DNA from: Promethearchaeota archaeon
Lineage (GTDB): Archaea > Asgardarchaeota > Lokiarchaeia > Sigynarchaeales > SOKP01
DNA length: 9,570 nt
Assembly (NCBI GenBank): GCA_004524425.1
Contig: SDNN01000102.1
Coordinates: 1-9,570 of the forward strand
Direction of reading: 5' to 3'
The position numbers were made by a program, and so were the translations under genes. The notes under the pieces were generated by a model that was given only the letters and a program-made list of their open reading frames with translations, did no database searches and was not told where the DNA came from. Positions 1 through 7,377 of this stretch are shown one piece after another. Numbering within the stretch: the stretch's first letter is position 1; each line of letters begins with the position of its first letter.

Positions 1-596
1 ATATAATAATTGGAGCTCAAAACATGTATTTTGAGGACAAGGGGGCATTTACAGGTGAGATATCCCCAATTTTTTTAAAAGATATAGGTGTTAAATATGT
101 AATACTAGGCCATAGCGAACGAAGAGATATTTTTAAGGAAACAGATTTACAGATAAATAAAAAGATCAAAAAATCGCTATCGATGAATTTAAATCCTATT
201 GTGTGTATTGGAGAGCATTTAGATGAGAGAGAACAAGGAAAAACAAAGCAAGTTATTCAAAACCAAATCAATAAAACATTTCAAGATCTTTCAAAAAACG
301 ATATGAAAAAAATCGTCATAGCATATGAGCCAATCTGGGCAATTGGAACAGGCAAGACAGCAAACCCAGAACAAGCAGAAGAGATCCATCAATTTATTCG
401 AGATCTCTTATCATCCACATATGATAGTGAAATAGCAGACTCAGTGAGGATTCAATATGGGGGATCTATAAAGCCCACTAATGCTAAAGAGCTTTTCGAA
501 AAAAAAAACATAGATGGAGGACTTGTTGGAGGAGCTTCTCTTGAAGCAGATTCATTACATGATATTATAAAAGCAGCAGAATCCATAGCCAAATAG
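1..596 (+). CDS. tpiA: Triosephosphate isomerase, bacterial-type, 5' truncated by window edge
   Basis: Interconverts dihydroxyacetone phosphate and glyceraldehyde 3-phosphate in cytosolic glycolysis/gluconeogenesis. The reading frame is open to the left edge (codons from position 3 read IIIGAQN, then Met at 24), so this Met is internal and roughly the first 60-65 residues, including the substrate-binding Asn/Lys near the N-terminus, lie outside. Counting from that Met: FTGEIS at 9-14, catalytic His at 30 in GHSERR, catalytic Glu at 102 in AYEPIWAIGTG including the mobile loop 6, and the phosphate-binding YGGSIKP and GLVGGASL segments near the end. The GHSERR and GAQN forms and the implied length of about 250 aa match the bacterial/eukaryotic family; classical archaeal enzymes are about 225 aa and carry an NHSE-type motif. 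Family assignment is certain; the upstream neighbour is unknown. Confidence 0.97.
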   Translation, partial: IIIGAQNMYFEDKGAFTGEISPIFLKDIGVKYVILGHSERRDIFKETDLQINKKIKKSLSMNLNPIVCIGEHLDEREQGKTKQVIQNQINKTFQDLSKNDMKKIVIAYEPIWAIGTGKTANPEQAEEIHQFIRDLLSSTYDSEIADSVRIQYGGSIKPTNAKELFEKKNIDGGLVGGASLEADSLHDIIKAAESIAK

Positions 597-601
597 ATTC
601 A

Positions 602-655
602 TTTTTTCCAAATTCTCCTAAATTTTTATTGCATTCTATTGATTAATGGAAAAAA
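602..655. terminator. Putative bidirectional A/T hairpin terminator between convergent genes
   Basis: TTTTTTCCA (602-610) and TGGAAAAAA (647-655) form a perfect 9-bp inverted repeat around a 36-nt AT-rich loop. It lies between the stop codon of tpiA (596) and the stop of the minus-strand gene (693). Each strand gets a run of six T just after its gene, which fits archaeal poly-U termination; the fold itself is weak and may be incidental. Confidence 0.4.
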
Positions 656-692
656 GATGGATGGTTTGATTTTTAGGAATAATAATTAGGAT

Positions 693-1562
693 TTATCCAA
701 GTAAGGAATTAAAGCTTACCGTGAGTTTCCCAGGAAATTCACCAAAATAAGATTGGGAATCTGCAATTAATAAATAGAAGTATGGTTGAAATAAATTATC
801 GACAGAGACACCCACTCCACTATTGACCAAATAGACCCAAACCTGTTTGTTCTGATAAAAACTCTGTCTAAATTTCCATTCAAGAGGTTCTATATCGGGA
901 ATTCCACCCAAATTTCTCAAAATCATTTCAATATCTTCACTGCTGAATTTATCACCTAAAACTAAGAGTGGACAAAGATCAAAGGAGGTTATGACAATAT
1001 TAAAAAGTCCATATTTCCCCATTTCATTAAAATAATCATTTGCTTGTTTTCTTATTTTTTTTTCATTTTTTAATATATGATTTCTTGCTTTAACATCAGT
1101 TAAAATGTCTACTATTTTTTGCTCTTCTTCTTCAGATATCATATTAGCGGTTTCAAGAGGAATCTTTGAAGAAACGATTGAATTATAGATAAGATTGATT
1201 TTTTGTTTAATAGACTTATGAAGCAAATAAGTTTCGGTTTGCATGGCGATTAAAGCATCTCCGGTATATTTTTTAAATTCAAGATCACTTGGTTTAGTTT
1301 TTCCGAGATTTTCAAGCGATTTAAACTCAAGAGTTAAAATTTTTTTATCTATATTTTTAGCAAATTCCATCAAGGCAGAAATTAAGCCGGCATTTAGTTC
1401 AAAAGAACTAGTGGCGTCTAAAGCCTCATGATCTCTATAAGTGTCTTCTGAAAAGTCAAAAAATCGTTGATAAAGAACAATCCCCTCAGGTAAATTCTTT
1501 ATTTTTTTGTGATAATATGGAAATCCAGTACTGGTGAGTATAGATATGCTGTATATTGTCAT
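693..1562 (-). CDS. Longin-like domain protein, Asgard type, function unknown
   Basis: No specific family is recognised. The 289-aa protein is soluble, without signal peptide or membrane segment. The first ~130 residues follow the longin order: two strands (IYSISILTSTGFPYYHKKI at 3-21 and GIVLYQRFFDF at 27-37), a helix (AGLISALMEFAKNI, 58-71), three strands (about 74-110) and a long helix (about 111-131). A charged, helical linker (about 140-182, containing EEEEQK) leads to a second alpha/beta part (186-289) with strands at LFNIVITSF, VWVYLVNS and YFYLLIADS. Longin folds in eukaryotes occur in SNAREs, adaptor and TRAPP subunits and in GTPase-regulating complexes; Asgard genomes hold many uncharacterised versions. 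The start is an ATG with a TATA-like box about 19-26 nt upstream and no Shine-Dalgarno, so the mRNA may be leaderless. The gene next upstream also looks longin-like. The fold is inferred from pattern, not from a search. Confidence 0.6.
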   Translation of the reverse strand: MTIYSISILTSTGFPYYHKKIKNLPEGIVLYQRFFDFSEDTYRDHEALDATSSFELNAGLISALMEFAKNIDKKILTLEFKSLENLGKTKPSDLEFKKYTGDALIAMQTETYLLHKSIKQKINLIYNSIVSSKIPLETANMISEEEEQKIVDILTDVKARNHILKNEKKIRKQANDYFNEMGKYGLFNIVITSFDLCPLLVLGDKFSSEDIEMILRNLGGIPDIEPLEWKFRQSFYQNKQVWVYLVNSGVGVSVDNLFQPYFYLLIADSQSYFGEFPGKLTVSFNSLLG

Positions 1563-1580
1563 AAATACATATTTTAGTAT

Positions 1581-1588
1581 TTTTATAT
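1581..1588 (-). promoter_or_regulatory. Putative archaeal TATA box for the 289-aa gene
   Basis: On the minus strand this reads ATATAAAA and lies 19-26 nt before the ATG at 1562. With the usual ~26-nt TATA-to-start spacing, transcription would begin at or next to the start codon. The surroundings are very AT-rich, so chance matches are likely. Confidence 0.35.
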
Positions 1589-1729
1589 TAATTTAAGGTA
1601 TTTGAATTCGTTTTTAATATAATAATATAATTAAAATTGTTATATTTAAAACAATTCAATAAATAATCTCCATATTGATACATGAATTCGAATAGAAACA
1701 TGTAAAATTTCTTCAACTGTAATATTCTG

Positions 1730-1735
1730 AAAAAA
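1730..1735 (-). terminator. Possible poly-T terminator of the 184-aa gene
   Basis: Six A on the plus strand, hence six T in the transcript sense, lie 10 nt past the stop codon of the minus-strand gene. No hairpin precedes it. It is only a candidate, because runs of this length are common here. Confidence 0.25.
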
Positions 1736-1744
1736 TAAGCCACG

Positions 1745-2299
1745 TTAGTAAGAAATAGCTACTAGTTCACTTCCCCTTACCTTATAATTTTTATCAACAT
1801 AAACTAAAAGCGCATGACCGCCATGGATATAAACAATAGGAACCGTAGTTTTCGTAGAATTCTCCACAACCGATTTTTTAATGATAATGGGAATGGTCTT
1901 TTTACATGCTTTACAATTTACCAATGCTGATTTAATCATATTGAGATTTTCAAAATTTTTCAACTTTTTTTCTATGACTGGTTTGAATCCATCAAAAATA
2001 TTACACACATCTCCATAACAGCTTATAAGCAATGATTTATCATACATTTCCGTGAATTCGATTATTAATAACTCTAAAATAGCCTCTAAGAGTTGAGATG
2101 GAACTTCAGGATCTGCTCCTATTGTATAAACAATATCATCTTGGGAGTAATAGACAATTTTTATATCTGCCTTAGGAATGCAATAGAAAATCATTTCTGA
2201 AGGGGGACTTCTAGTCATTTTCAAATCAAACAAATTGGACTTGTAATAGTTGTTTGTTGTCCAATTAAAATAGGAATCATTGGCTTTGATATTTACCAA
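1745..2299 (-). CDS. Longin/SRX-like small protein with C-terminal CxxC/HxxH module
   Basis: Unrecognised by exact family. The 184-aa protein has a longin/SRX-like middle: strands EMIFYCIP (35-42), IKIVYYS (46-52) and IVYTIGAD (56-63), a helix LLEAILELLIIEFTEMY (70-86), then CNIFDGFKPVIEKKL (99-113). This resembles SRP-receptor and adaptor sigma/mu longin domains. The C-terminus has CKAC (129-132), IHGGH (158-162) and YVDKNYKVRG (167-176). Two Cys and two His could bind a metal, and HxxHxxxxxxDxxxxVRG-like tails are, as I recall, frequent in Lokiarchaeal longin proteins. No upstream ATG exists in this frame before a stop. The TTG at 2299 is chosen because a TATA-like box sits 21-30 nt before it; ATG at codon 28 is the alternative and would still keep the fold. 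It lies 182 nt upstream of the other longin-like gene, same strand. A vesicle-traffic or small-GTPase-linked role is possible but unproven. Confidence 0.6.
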   Translation of the reverse strand: MVNIKANDSYFNWTTNNYYKSNLFDLKMTRSPPSEMIFYCIPKADIKIVYYSQDDIVYTIGADPEVPSQLLEAILELLIIEFTEMYDKSLLISCYGDVCNIFDGFKPVIEKKLKNFENLNMIKSALVNCKACKKTIPIIIKKSVVENSTKTTVPIVYIHGGHALLVYVDKNYKVRGSELVAISY

Positions 2300-2319
2300 T
2301 ATTAAAGTAATAAATTTGG

Positions 2320-2329
2320 TTTAATATAT
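2320..2329 (-). promoter_or_regulatory. Putative archaeal TATA box for the 184-aa gene
   Basis: The minus strand reads ATATATTAAA, centred about 25 nt before the TTG at 2299. That spacing predicts a transcript starting at or beside the TTG, which supports a leaderless non-ATG start. Confidence 0.4.
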
Positions 2330-2416
2330 CGTACTTAAGACTCATCTATATATTCGACCTAATAAATCCTGTTTATTAGTCAAATTTAGAATCAATCAAA
2401 TAATTTATGAATTTTT

Positions 2417-2423
2417 AAAAAAA
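2417..2423 (-). terminator. Possible poly-T terminator of leuS
   Basis: Seven A on the plus strand give T7 in the sense of leuS transcription, 2 nt after its stop codon at 2426. No strong hairpin is visible. This fits archaeal termination at oligo-U and suggests leuS ends separately from the longin-like gene downstream. Confidence 0.35.
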
Positions 2424-2425
2424 GG

Positions 2426-5215
2426 TTATGAAATTAAAATTGCCGGTTTACCAGGTAGAGATTGAATAGCCTTTTTTTCTTTTGCCACTTCTTCTTGAAT
2501 TATTTCAACAGTACAATCATATTTATTTTCTATAATGGACTTTATGTCTTGAAAGAATTGATATTCTCCTTCAGCAGATAAGGTGAATTTTGAGTATTTT
2601 CCAACATTTTTTAATACTTTACTTACAGTGTGATTTATTAACTTCCCATGGGGCTTAAGATCCTTATTTTGCATGATTTTTTTTACTATAGCTCCTTGGT
2701 TTTTAGTCATTTCGAGTTGGGACATCAATATTTTATAAAATTTGTATTTCCATTGGTCAGCTATGAAGATCAATATTTTCTCTATTTTTTGCGTTTTCAT
2801 TACCAATTTAATGTTGTTTATATCATCAAGAATGCCATTCATGAGTTTCCATTTGAAATCATTTTCAGGTGTTAGTACTTTCTCATCATATGAAGGCCAT
2901 GATGATAAACTAAGATAATTTTTTTTCCCTAATAAGTTCCATATTTCTTCTGTCATGTGGGGGGCAATAGGATGAAGCAATAAAGTTAATTTTTCTCGGC
3001 AATTTTCAAATATTTCTTTTATCATACCCTCATTCTTATACTTGTTAAGATCAGAAGTGAACTGTATGATGCTATTAACTGCATCTCTTATTTCTATCGC
3101 TTCCATGCTTTCGGTGACTGCCTTTATGGTTTTGTTTAAATTATAATTGATGAGAGTATCTCGAATAGTTCTTTTTTTTCTGAGATTTGTGAGTGGTTCG
3201 GTAAATAAAGTAAAAGCATTTCTAATGAATTTATAGGCGAAACCAACTCCTTCTTCTGACCATTCTAAACCTGATTCAGGGCTCGCACCGAAAAGGATGA
3301 AAAATCTCGCAGCATCTGCCCCATATTCATCCATTAATTCAATGGGATCCACGGTATTTCCATAAGATTTGCTCATTTTAACGCTTTTTAAAATATATTT
3401 AGTACCACAGCGTTTACATTTATCATTGTGCATATCAGCTTTCATTGCGAACGCGTCACATTCTGGACAATATGGATGGGCCTTATTTATCATACCTTGT
3501 GTCAATAGACTTTGAAATGGTTCATCAAATTTATGCAATTCCAAATCCCGAGTCACTTTCGTAAAAAATCTAGCATAAAGCAAGTGCATGACTGCATGTT
3601 CAATTCCACCAATGTATTGATCCACATTCATCCAATAATTTACTATATCTTTTCTATAAGGTAATTCATCGGTATGAGGATCACAGAATTTGAAAAAATA
3701 CCATGAACTGTCGACAAAAGTATCCATGGTATCTGTTTCTCGTTTAGCAGATTTTCCGCATTTGGGACATTTGGTATTGACAAAACTCTCACTCGTTTTC
3801 AATGGATTTCCTTTTCCGGTGAACTTCACATCTTTTGGCAAGCTCACTGGCAAATCTTTATAAGGAACTGGTACAATTCCACAATCAACACAGTAAATAA
3901 TTGGTATAGGACACCCCCAATATCGCTGACGAGAAATTAGCCAGTCTCTGAGCTTATAATTGATTGTTGCTCTTCCCATTTCTAACTCTTCTAATTTTTC
4001 AGTAATTGCGTTTATAGCAATTCTATTCTCCATGCCGTTGAATTCCTCTGAGTTAACCAATATTCCATCGCCTTCATATGCACGAGTCATTTTTTCTACA
4101 TTCATTTCATAATCGAAAGGTTGAATCACAATTTTAATAGGGATATCATATTCTTTTGCAAATTCAAAATCTCTTTGATCGTGGGCGGGTACAGCCATTA
4201 CAGCTCCCGCACCATATTCAAATATTACGAAATTACCAATATACAATGGTACTTCTTCTTCCGTCATTGGATTTACAGCATATTTACCAATAAACATCCC
4301 TTTTTTCTCAATTTCGATATTGGTCCTTTCAAATTTGTTTTGTTTCATCACCTCTTGATATAGTGCTTCAAAATCTTTTTCATACTTCGTTCCTTTTACC
4401 CATTCTCTGACCCAGGGATGTTCTGGTGCGAATACCATGAATGTTACTCCATAAAGTGTATCCGGTCGAGTAGTAAAGATATCTATTGTCCGATCTTCTC
4501 CTACAACGGGAAATTTAATAATAGATCCTTCAGATCGTCCTATCCAATTTCTTTGCATGATCTTAACTTTTTCTGGCCAGTCAACCATGTTTAGTCCATC
4601 TAACAATTCTTCGGCATACTCTCTAATTTTTAGAAACCATTGAGTCAAGAATTTCTGTTCTACTTCAGAATTGCATCTCCAGCATTTTCCTCCTTGTACT
4701 TGTTCATTAGCTAAAACAGTTCTGCATTTTTCGCACCAATTTACGTAAGAACCTTCTCTATACGCTAATTCCTTTTCAAAAAACTTCAAGAATAACCATT
4801 GATCCCACTTGTAATAGTCTGTATCGTGGCTGTAAATCATGCGAGTCCAGTCATAAGATAGTCCAATTCTCTTCTGTTGTTTCTTAATGGCTTCTATATT
4901 TGAGTTTGTCCACTCTTCGGGGTTTTCTCCATGATCTATAGCAGCATTTTCTGCAGGCATGCCAAAAGAGTCATAACCCATTGGATAAAGCACGTTATAT
5001 CCACACATTCGTTTGAATCTGGCATAACTATCTCCAATAGAATAATTACGCAAGTGGCCCATGTGAAGATGGGAACTGGGATATGGATACATTTCTAATA
5101 CATAGAATTTCTCTTTCTTTTGTTCTTTCACTTCAAATATCTTGTCTTTTTCCCAGTTCTTCTGCCATTTACTTTCAATTTTTTTAAAATCATATTCAGT
5201 CAATTTGATCACCAA
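2426..5215 (-). CDS. leuS: Leucyl-tRNA synthetase, bacterial-type core with archaeal-type C-terminus
   Basis: Class I enzyme that charges tRNA-Leu with leucine in the cytosol; 929 aa. Visible parts: HMGH signature (51-54); zinc knuckle with Cys 161, 164, 178, 181; RNWIGRSEG (222-230) leading into the CP1 editing domain, with the Thr-rich TTRPDTLYG (248-256) and the AVPAHDQRD segment (341-349); a second Cys set (442, 445, 483, 486); [12 protein letters not shown] (496-507); a third zinc ribbon (Cys 583, 586, 600, 603); and KMSKS (613-617). CP1 follows the first zinc knuckle, and the core wording is that of bacterial LeuRS. From about 795 to the end, however, the protein resembles archaeal LeuRS, with [11 protein letters not shown] and a final LPGKPAIL. 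The frame has no ATG start: TTG at 5215 or the next codon, GTG at 5212; an in-frame stop lies further upstream. It is probably monocistronic, and transcribed divergently from the lipoate operon. Confidence 0.96.
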   Translation of the reverse strand: MVIKLTEYDFKKIESKWQKNWEKDKIFEVKEQKKEKFYVLEMYPYPSSHLHMGHLRNYSIGDSYARFKRMCGYNVLYPMGYDSFGMPAENAAIDHGENPEEWTNSNIEAIKKQQKRIGLSYDWTRMIYSHDTDYYKWDQWLFLKFFEKELAYREGSYVNWCEKCRTVLANEQVQGGKCWRCNSEVEQKFLTQWFLKIREYAEELLDGLNMVDWPEKVKIMQRNWIGRSEGSIIKFPVVGEDRTIDIFTTRPDTLYGVTFMVFAPEHPWVREWVKGTKYEKDFEALYQEVMKQNKFERTNIEIEKKGMFIGKYAVNPMTEEEVPLYIGNFVIFEYGAGAVMAVPAHDQRDFEFAKEYDIPIKIVIQPFDYEMNVEKMTRAYEGDGILVNSEEFNGMENRIAINAITEKLEELEMGRATINYKLRDWLISRQRYWGCPIPIIYCVDCGIVPVPYKDLPVSLPKDVKFTGKGNPLKTSESFVNTKCPKCGKSAKRETDTMDTFVDSSWYFFKFCDPHTDELPYRKDIVNYWMNVDQYIGGIEHAVMHLLYARFFTKVTRDLELHKFDEPFQSLLTQGMINKAHPYCPECDAFAMKADMHNDKCKRCGTKYILKSVKMSKSYGNTVDPIELMDEYGADAARFFILFGASPESGLEWSEEGVGFAYKFIRNAFTLFTEPLTNLRKKRTIRDTLINYNLNKTIKAVTESMEAIEIRDAVNSIIQFTSDLNKYKNEGMIKEIFENCREKLTLLLHPIAPHMTEEIWNLLGKKNYLSLSSWPSYDEKVLTPENDFKWKLMNGILDDINNIKLVMKTQKIEKILIFIADQWKYKFYKILMSQLEMTKNQGAIVKKIMQNKDLKPHGKLINHTVSKVLKNVGKYSKFTLSAEGEYQFFQDIKSIIENKYDCTVEIIQEEVAKEKKAIQSLPGKPAILIS

Positions 5216-5239
5216 TTTATTTGAGAATCTATTTTGATA

Positions 5240-5251
5240 TTTGCTAGCAAA
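5240..5251. repeat. 12-bp perfect palindrome upstream of leuS, possible operator
   Basis: TTTGCTAGCAAA reads the same on both strands and lies 25-36 nt before the leuS start codon, where a TATA box or an overlapping repressor site would sit. It is short enough to occur by chance in AT-rich DNA. Confidence 0.3.
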
Positions 5252-5530
5252 GATTTAACCTATTTCTATAGAATTTTGATATCAAGCAATCAAATTCGTT
5301 TTAAAAATAAGAAAAAGGTCAAATTTGCTTGCTTTTTCATTACAATAATAATAAGAGATCTAAAGGTAATAACAACATATCATTTTTATCCTTATTATTA
5401 TATAAAGTCATTTTCATGAGTTTTTTCTATTTTATATAAAAATTTAGTATTCAATTTCTAATTAAGATTATTATTTTACCATTGATTAATTAAATTCAAA
5501 ATACAGTCCACATTTTACCATAGTAGGATT

Positions 5531-5538
5531 TTTATAAA
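5531..5538 (+). promoter_or_regulatory. Putative archaeal TATA box of the lipoate operon
   Basis: TTTATAAA lies 48-55 nt before the ATG at 5586, which predicts transcription from about 5560 and a leader of roughly 25 nt. A better consensus match, TTTATATA, lies at 5431-5438 and would give a leader of about 125 nt; the sequence does not decide between them. Confidence 0.35.
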
Positions 5539-5585
5539 TCTTAGGAACAGAACTTTTTTTCACAAAAATATTTGTTAAAACAAAG

Positions 5586-6584
5586 ATGGTCGAGAAAATT
5601 AGAGTATCTATTGGAAGTGCGGCGGTCTTGGGCTTAGAAAATAAGCAGTTTCCCGTCCCTCCTAGAACTTGTTATGTAATGACTTATATTGAAGGTCATT
5701 GCATTGCAAATTGTGGTTTTTGTCCTCAAGCCAGAGATTCAACCAGCTCTTCTAACCAATTATCAAGAGTAAGCTGGCCTATATATTTATTTAAAGATTT
5801 TTTAACAAAATTGAAGTATTTAACTCAATCAAAAAAATTTAAGCGAATATGTATCCAGACTTTAAATTATGAAAGAAATTTTCAAGACTTGAGAGAAATA
5901 ATTATAGATGTTAAAAAAGTTACAAACACGCCAATATCCGTTGCCATACCCCCAATGTCAAAAGAAAAATTGAAGGAACTTAAAATAGTTGGTGTGGAAC
6001 GGTTAGGAATTGCTTTAGATGGTGCAACGGAGGAGATTTTTGATAAAGTAAAAGGAAAACAGGTTAATGGCCCATATAAATGGGAGAAACATTTAAAATG
6101 TTTGGATGATGCTTTAGATATCTTTTCAAGAGGTTTTGTTTCGACACATTTAATTGTGGGGATGGGAGAATCCCAAAAAGAGATGATTGAACTCATAATT
6201 AAGTTAAATAATAAAGGAATTTTACCAGCATTGTTTGCATTTACTCCCATAAAGGGTACGAAATTTGAAAGGTTGAATAAGCCAGACCTGATTGGTTTTC
6301 GTAAAATACAGCTTGGCAGGTATCTTATACTTTCCAAACAAAAAAAAATTAAGGATATAGCATTCAATAATAAAGGTGAAATTATAAATTTGAATATAAA
6401 CCCAACAGAATTAAAAAATATTATTGATGAAAGCAACGCTTTTTTAACTTCTGGATGCCCTGGATGCGATAGACCTTATTATACTTCCAATCCATCAGGT
6501 CCTATTTATAATTTTCCTAGAAAATTAACCGAGGAACAAAAAGAAGAAATATTCAATTCATTGAAAAGATTTGTTAATTTTTAA
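5586..6584 (+). CDS. Radical SAM lipoyl synthase component (LipS1/LipS2 type, BioB-related)
   Basis: Predicted half of the two-protein archaeal lipoyl synthase (LipS1/LipS2, shown in Thermococcus kodakarensis), which inserts sulfur into a protein-bound octanoyl chain. The 332-aa protein has the radical SAM cluster motif CX3CX2C (Cys 39, 43, 46 in CIANCGFCPQAR) shortly after an N-terminal VSIGSAAVLGL stretch. A TIM-barrel-like body follows, with IGIALDG-type (141-146) and VGMGES (191-196) SAM-binding loops. A distinctive tail has Cys 291 and 294 in SGCPGCDRPYY and then GPIYNFPR; these extra cysteines could ligate an auxiliary iron-sulfur cluster serving as sulfur donor. Such proteins are often annotated as biotin synthase-related (COG2516-like, from memory), but no other biotin gene is near and a lipoate ligase gene follows 13 nt downstream. 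Which of the LipS1/LipS2 names applies I cannot tell from sequence, so no symbol is given. First gene of the operon, ATG start, no Shine-Dalgarno. Confidence 0.82.
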   Translation: MVEKIRVSIGSAAVLGLENKQFPVPPRTCYVMTYIEGHCIANCGFCPQARDSTSSSNQLSRVSWPIYLFKDFLTKLKYLTQSKKFKRICIQTLNYERNFQDLREIIIDVKKVTNTPISVAIPPMSKEKLKELKIVGVERLGIALDGATEEIFDKVKGKQVNGPYKWEKHLKCLDDALDIFSRGFVSTHLIVGMGESQKEMIELIIKLNNKGILPALFAFTPIKGTKFERLNKPDLIGFRKIQLGRYLILSKQKKIKDIAFNNKGEIINLNINPTELKNIIDESNAFLTSGCPGCDRPYYTSNPSGPIYNFPRKLTEEQKEEIFNSLKRFVNF

Positions 6585-6597
6585 TTTTTCAAGTATC

Positions 6598-7377
6598 ATG
6601 AAAGCTTGGAGATTCATACCTTTAGAAACTAGAAATGGCTTTTGGAACATGGCTTTAGATGAAGCTATCTTGAAAGCTGTTTTGGGAAGGAAAGCACCAA
6701 ACACTATTAGATTTTATAAATGGAAACCATCCACTGCCAGTATCGGAAGAAATCAAAGCCTTTCTAATGAAATTGATATGAATTTTGCTTTAAAGAATGG
6801 ATTTAACGTTGTAAGAAGAATAACCGGCGGTGGAGCTGTTTTTCATGATAAAGATCGAGAAATCACCTATTCAATTGTCTGTCCTATAAAATTCTTAGAA
6901 AGTTGTAAAGCAAAGAAAGTTATACAACAATTTGAAATTATCACGCAAGGAATTATCGCAGGATTAAGGATTTATGGTTTAAATGCAGAAAAAGGCATCA
7001 TACATTGTCCAGCCTTGTTCTTAGATGGTAAAAAGTTTTCAGGTAATGCCCAAGTGAGACGTTCAGGCTATTTACTCCAGCATGGTACTATCTTATTGGA
7101 TATCGATCCTGAATTAATGTATTCAGTATTAACACCCCCCCAGAATGTCACTAAATCAAGAATGGTTCAATCAGTTCGAGCTAAATGCATTGGTATTAAA
7201 GACCAATTAAAAAAATACAATGAAGCTTTCTTTATCACCTCCTTGAAAGAAGGGTTTCAAGAGGTCTTGCAAATTGAATTAAATGATGGATATTATTCTG
7301 ATTACGAATTAAAAAAAGCCAGGCAATTAGTAAAAGAAAAATATTCAAACTCTAAATGGCTAAACAAATATGAATGA
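6598..7377 (+). CDS. lplA: Lipoate-protein ligase A family protein (catalytic domain only)
   Basis: Transfers lipoate or octanoate to a specific lysine of carrier proteins (GcvH or E2 subunits). The 259-aa protein shows the family signatures: WRFIP start, NMALDEAI (17-24), RRITGGGAVFHD (73-84) for the acyl-adenylate site, catalytic-type Lys 146 in GKKFSGNAQ, and LQHGTILLD (160-168). ATG 6598 is chosen because family members begin with this Trp-Arg region; the frame extends to a TTG at 6571 inside the previous gene, which adds nothing conserved. The small C-terminal domain of E. coli LplA, needed there for lipoate activation, is missing; the size matches Thermoplasma LplA, which works with a separate LplB. 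No cysteine is seen in the stretch after the HGT motif, which argues against a LipM-type Cys octanoyltransferase but does not exclude transferase activity. It sits between the two radical SAM genes and overlaps the next by 8 nt, so they are likely translationally coupled. Confidence 0.88.
   Translation: MKAWRFIPLETRNGFWNMALDEAILKAVLGRKAPNTIRFYKWKPSTASIGRNQSLSNEIDMNFALKNGFNVVRRITGGGAVFHDKDREITYSIVCPIKFLESCKAKKVIQQFEIITQGIIAGLRIYGLNAEKGIIHCPALFLDGKKFSGNAQVRRSGYLLQHGTILLDIDPELMYSVLTPPQNVTKSRMVQSVRAKCIGIKDQLKKYNEAFFITSLKEGFQEVLQIELNDGYYSDYELKKARQLVKEKYSNSKWLNKYE

Larger units (their letters stand above)
5216..5585. other. 370-nt divergent intergenic region between leuS and the lipoate operon
   Basis: No convincing gene. 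It must hold promoters in both directions. Visible: a 12-bp perfect palindrome (5240-5251) just before leuS; a 7-bp inverted repeat CAAGCAA (5283-5289) / TTGCTTG (5325-5331); TATA-like TTTATATA at 5431-5438 and TTTATAAA at 5531-5538; and a T7 run at 5554-5560 near the operon start. The only open frame (5234-5419, TTG start, 61 codons) is composed of AT-driven residues and resembles no known protein. Confidence 0.6.

Noticed and set aside
24..26. Met codon at 24 as the true start of tpiA
   Set aside because: The upstream in-frame codons encode the conserved GAQN motif, so this Met is internal and the gene is cut by the window edge.
1563..1744. Possible small RNA or gene in the 182-nt spacer between the longin-like genes
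   Set aside because: The sequence is low-complexity AT with repeated GAATTC words but no stable fold, open frame or internal promoter that stands out.
5234..5419. 61-codon plus-strand frame in the divergent spacer
   Set aside because: TTG start, residues dictated by AT-rich DNA, no conserved motif, and it covers the expected leuS promoter.
5882..6436. 184-codon open frame on the minus strand inside the first radical SAM gene
   Set aside because: It lies wholly antisense to a gene with clear catalytic motifs, and its product has no recognisable domain; it mirrors the codon pattern of the real gene.
6571..6597. Earlier TTG start for the ligase gene
   Set aside because: It would overlap the preceding gene and adds only a non-conserved stretch before the family-typical Trp-Arg start at 6598.
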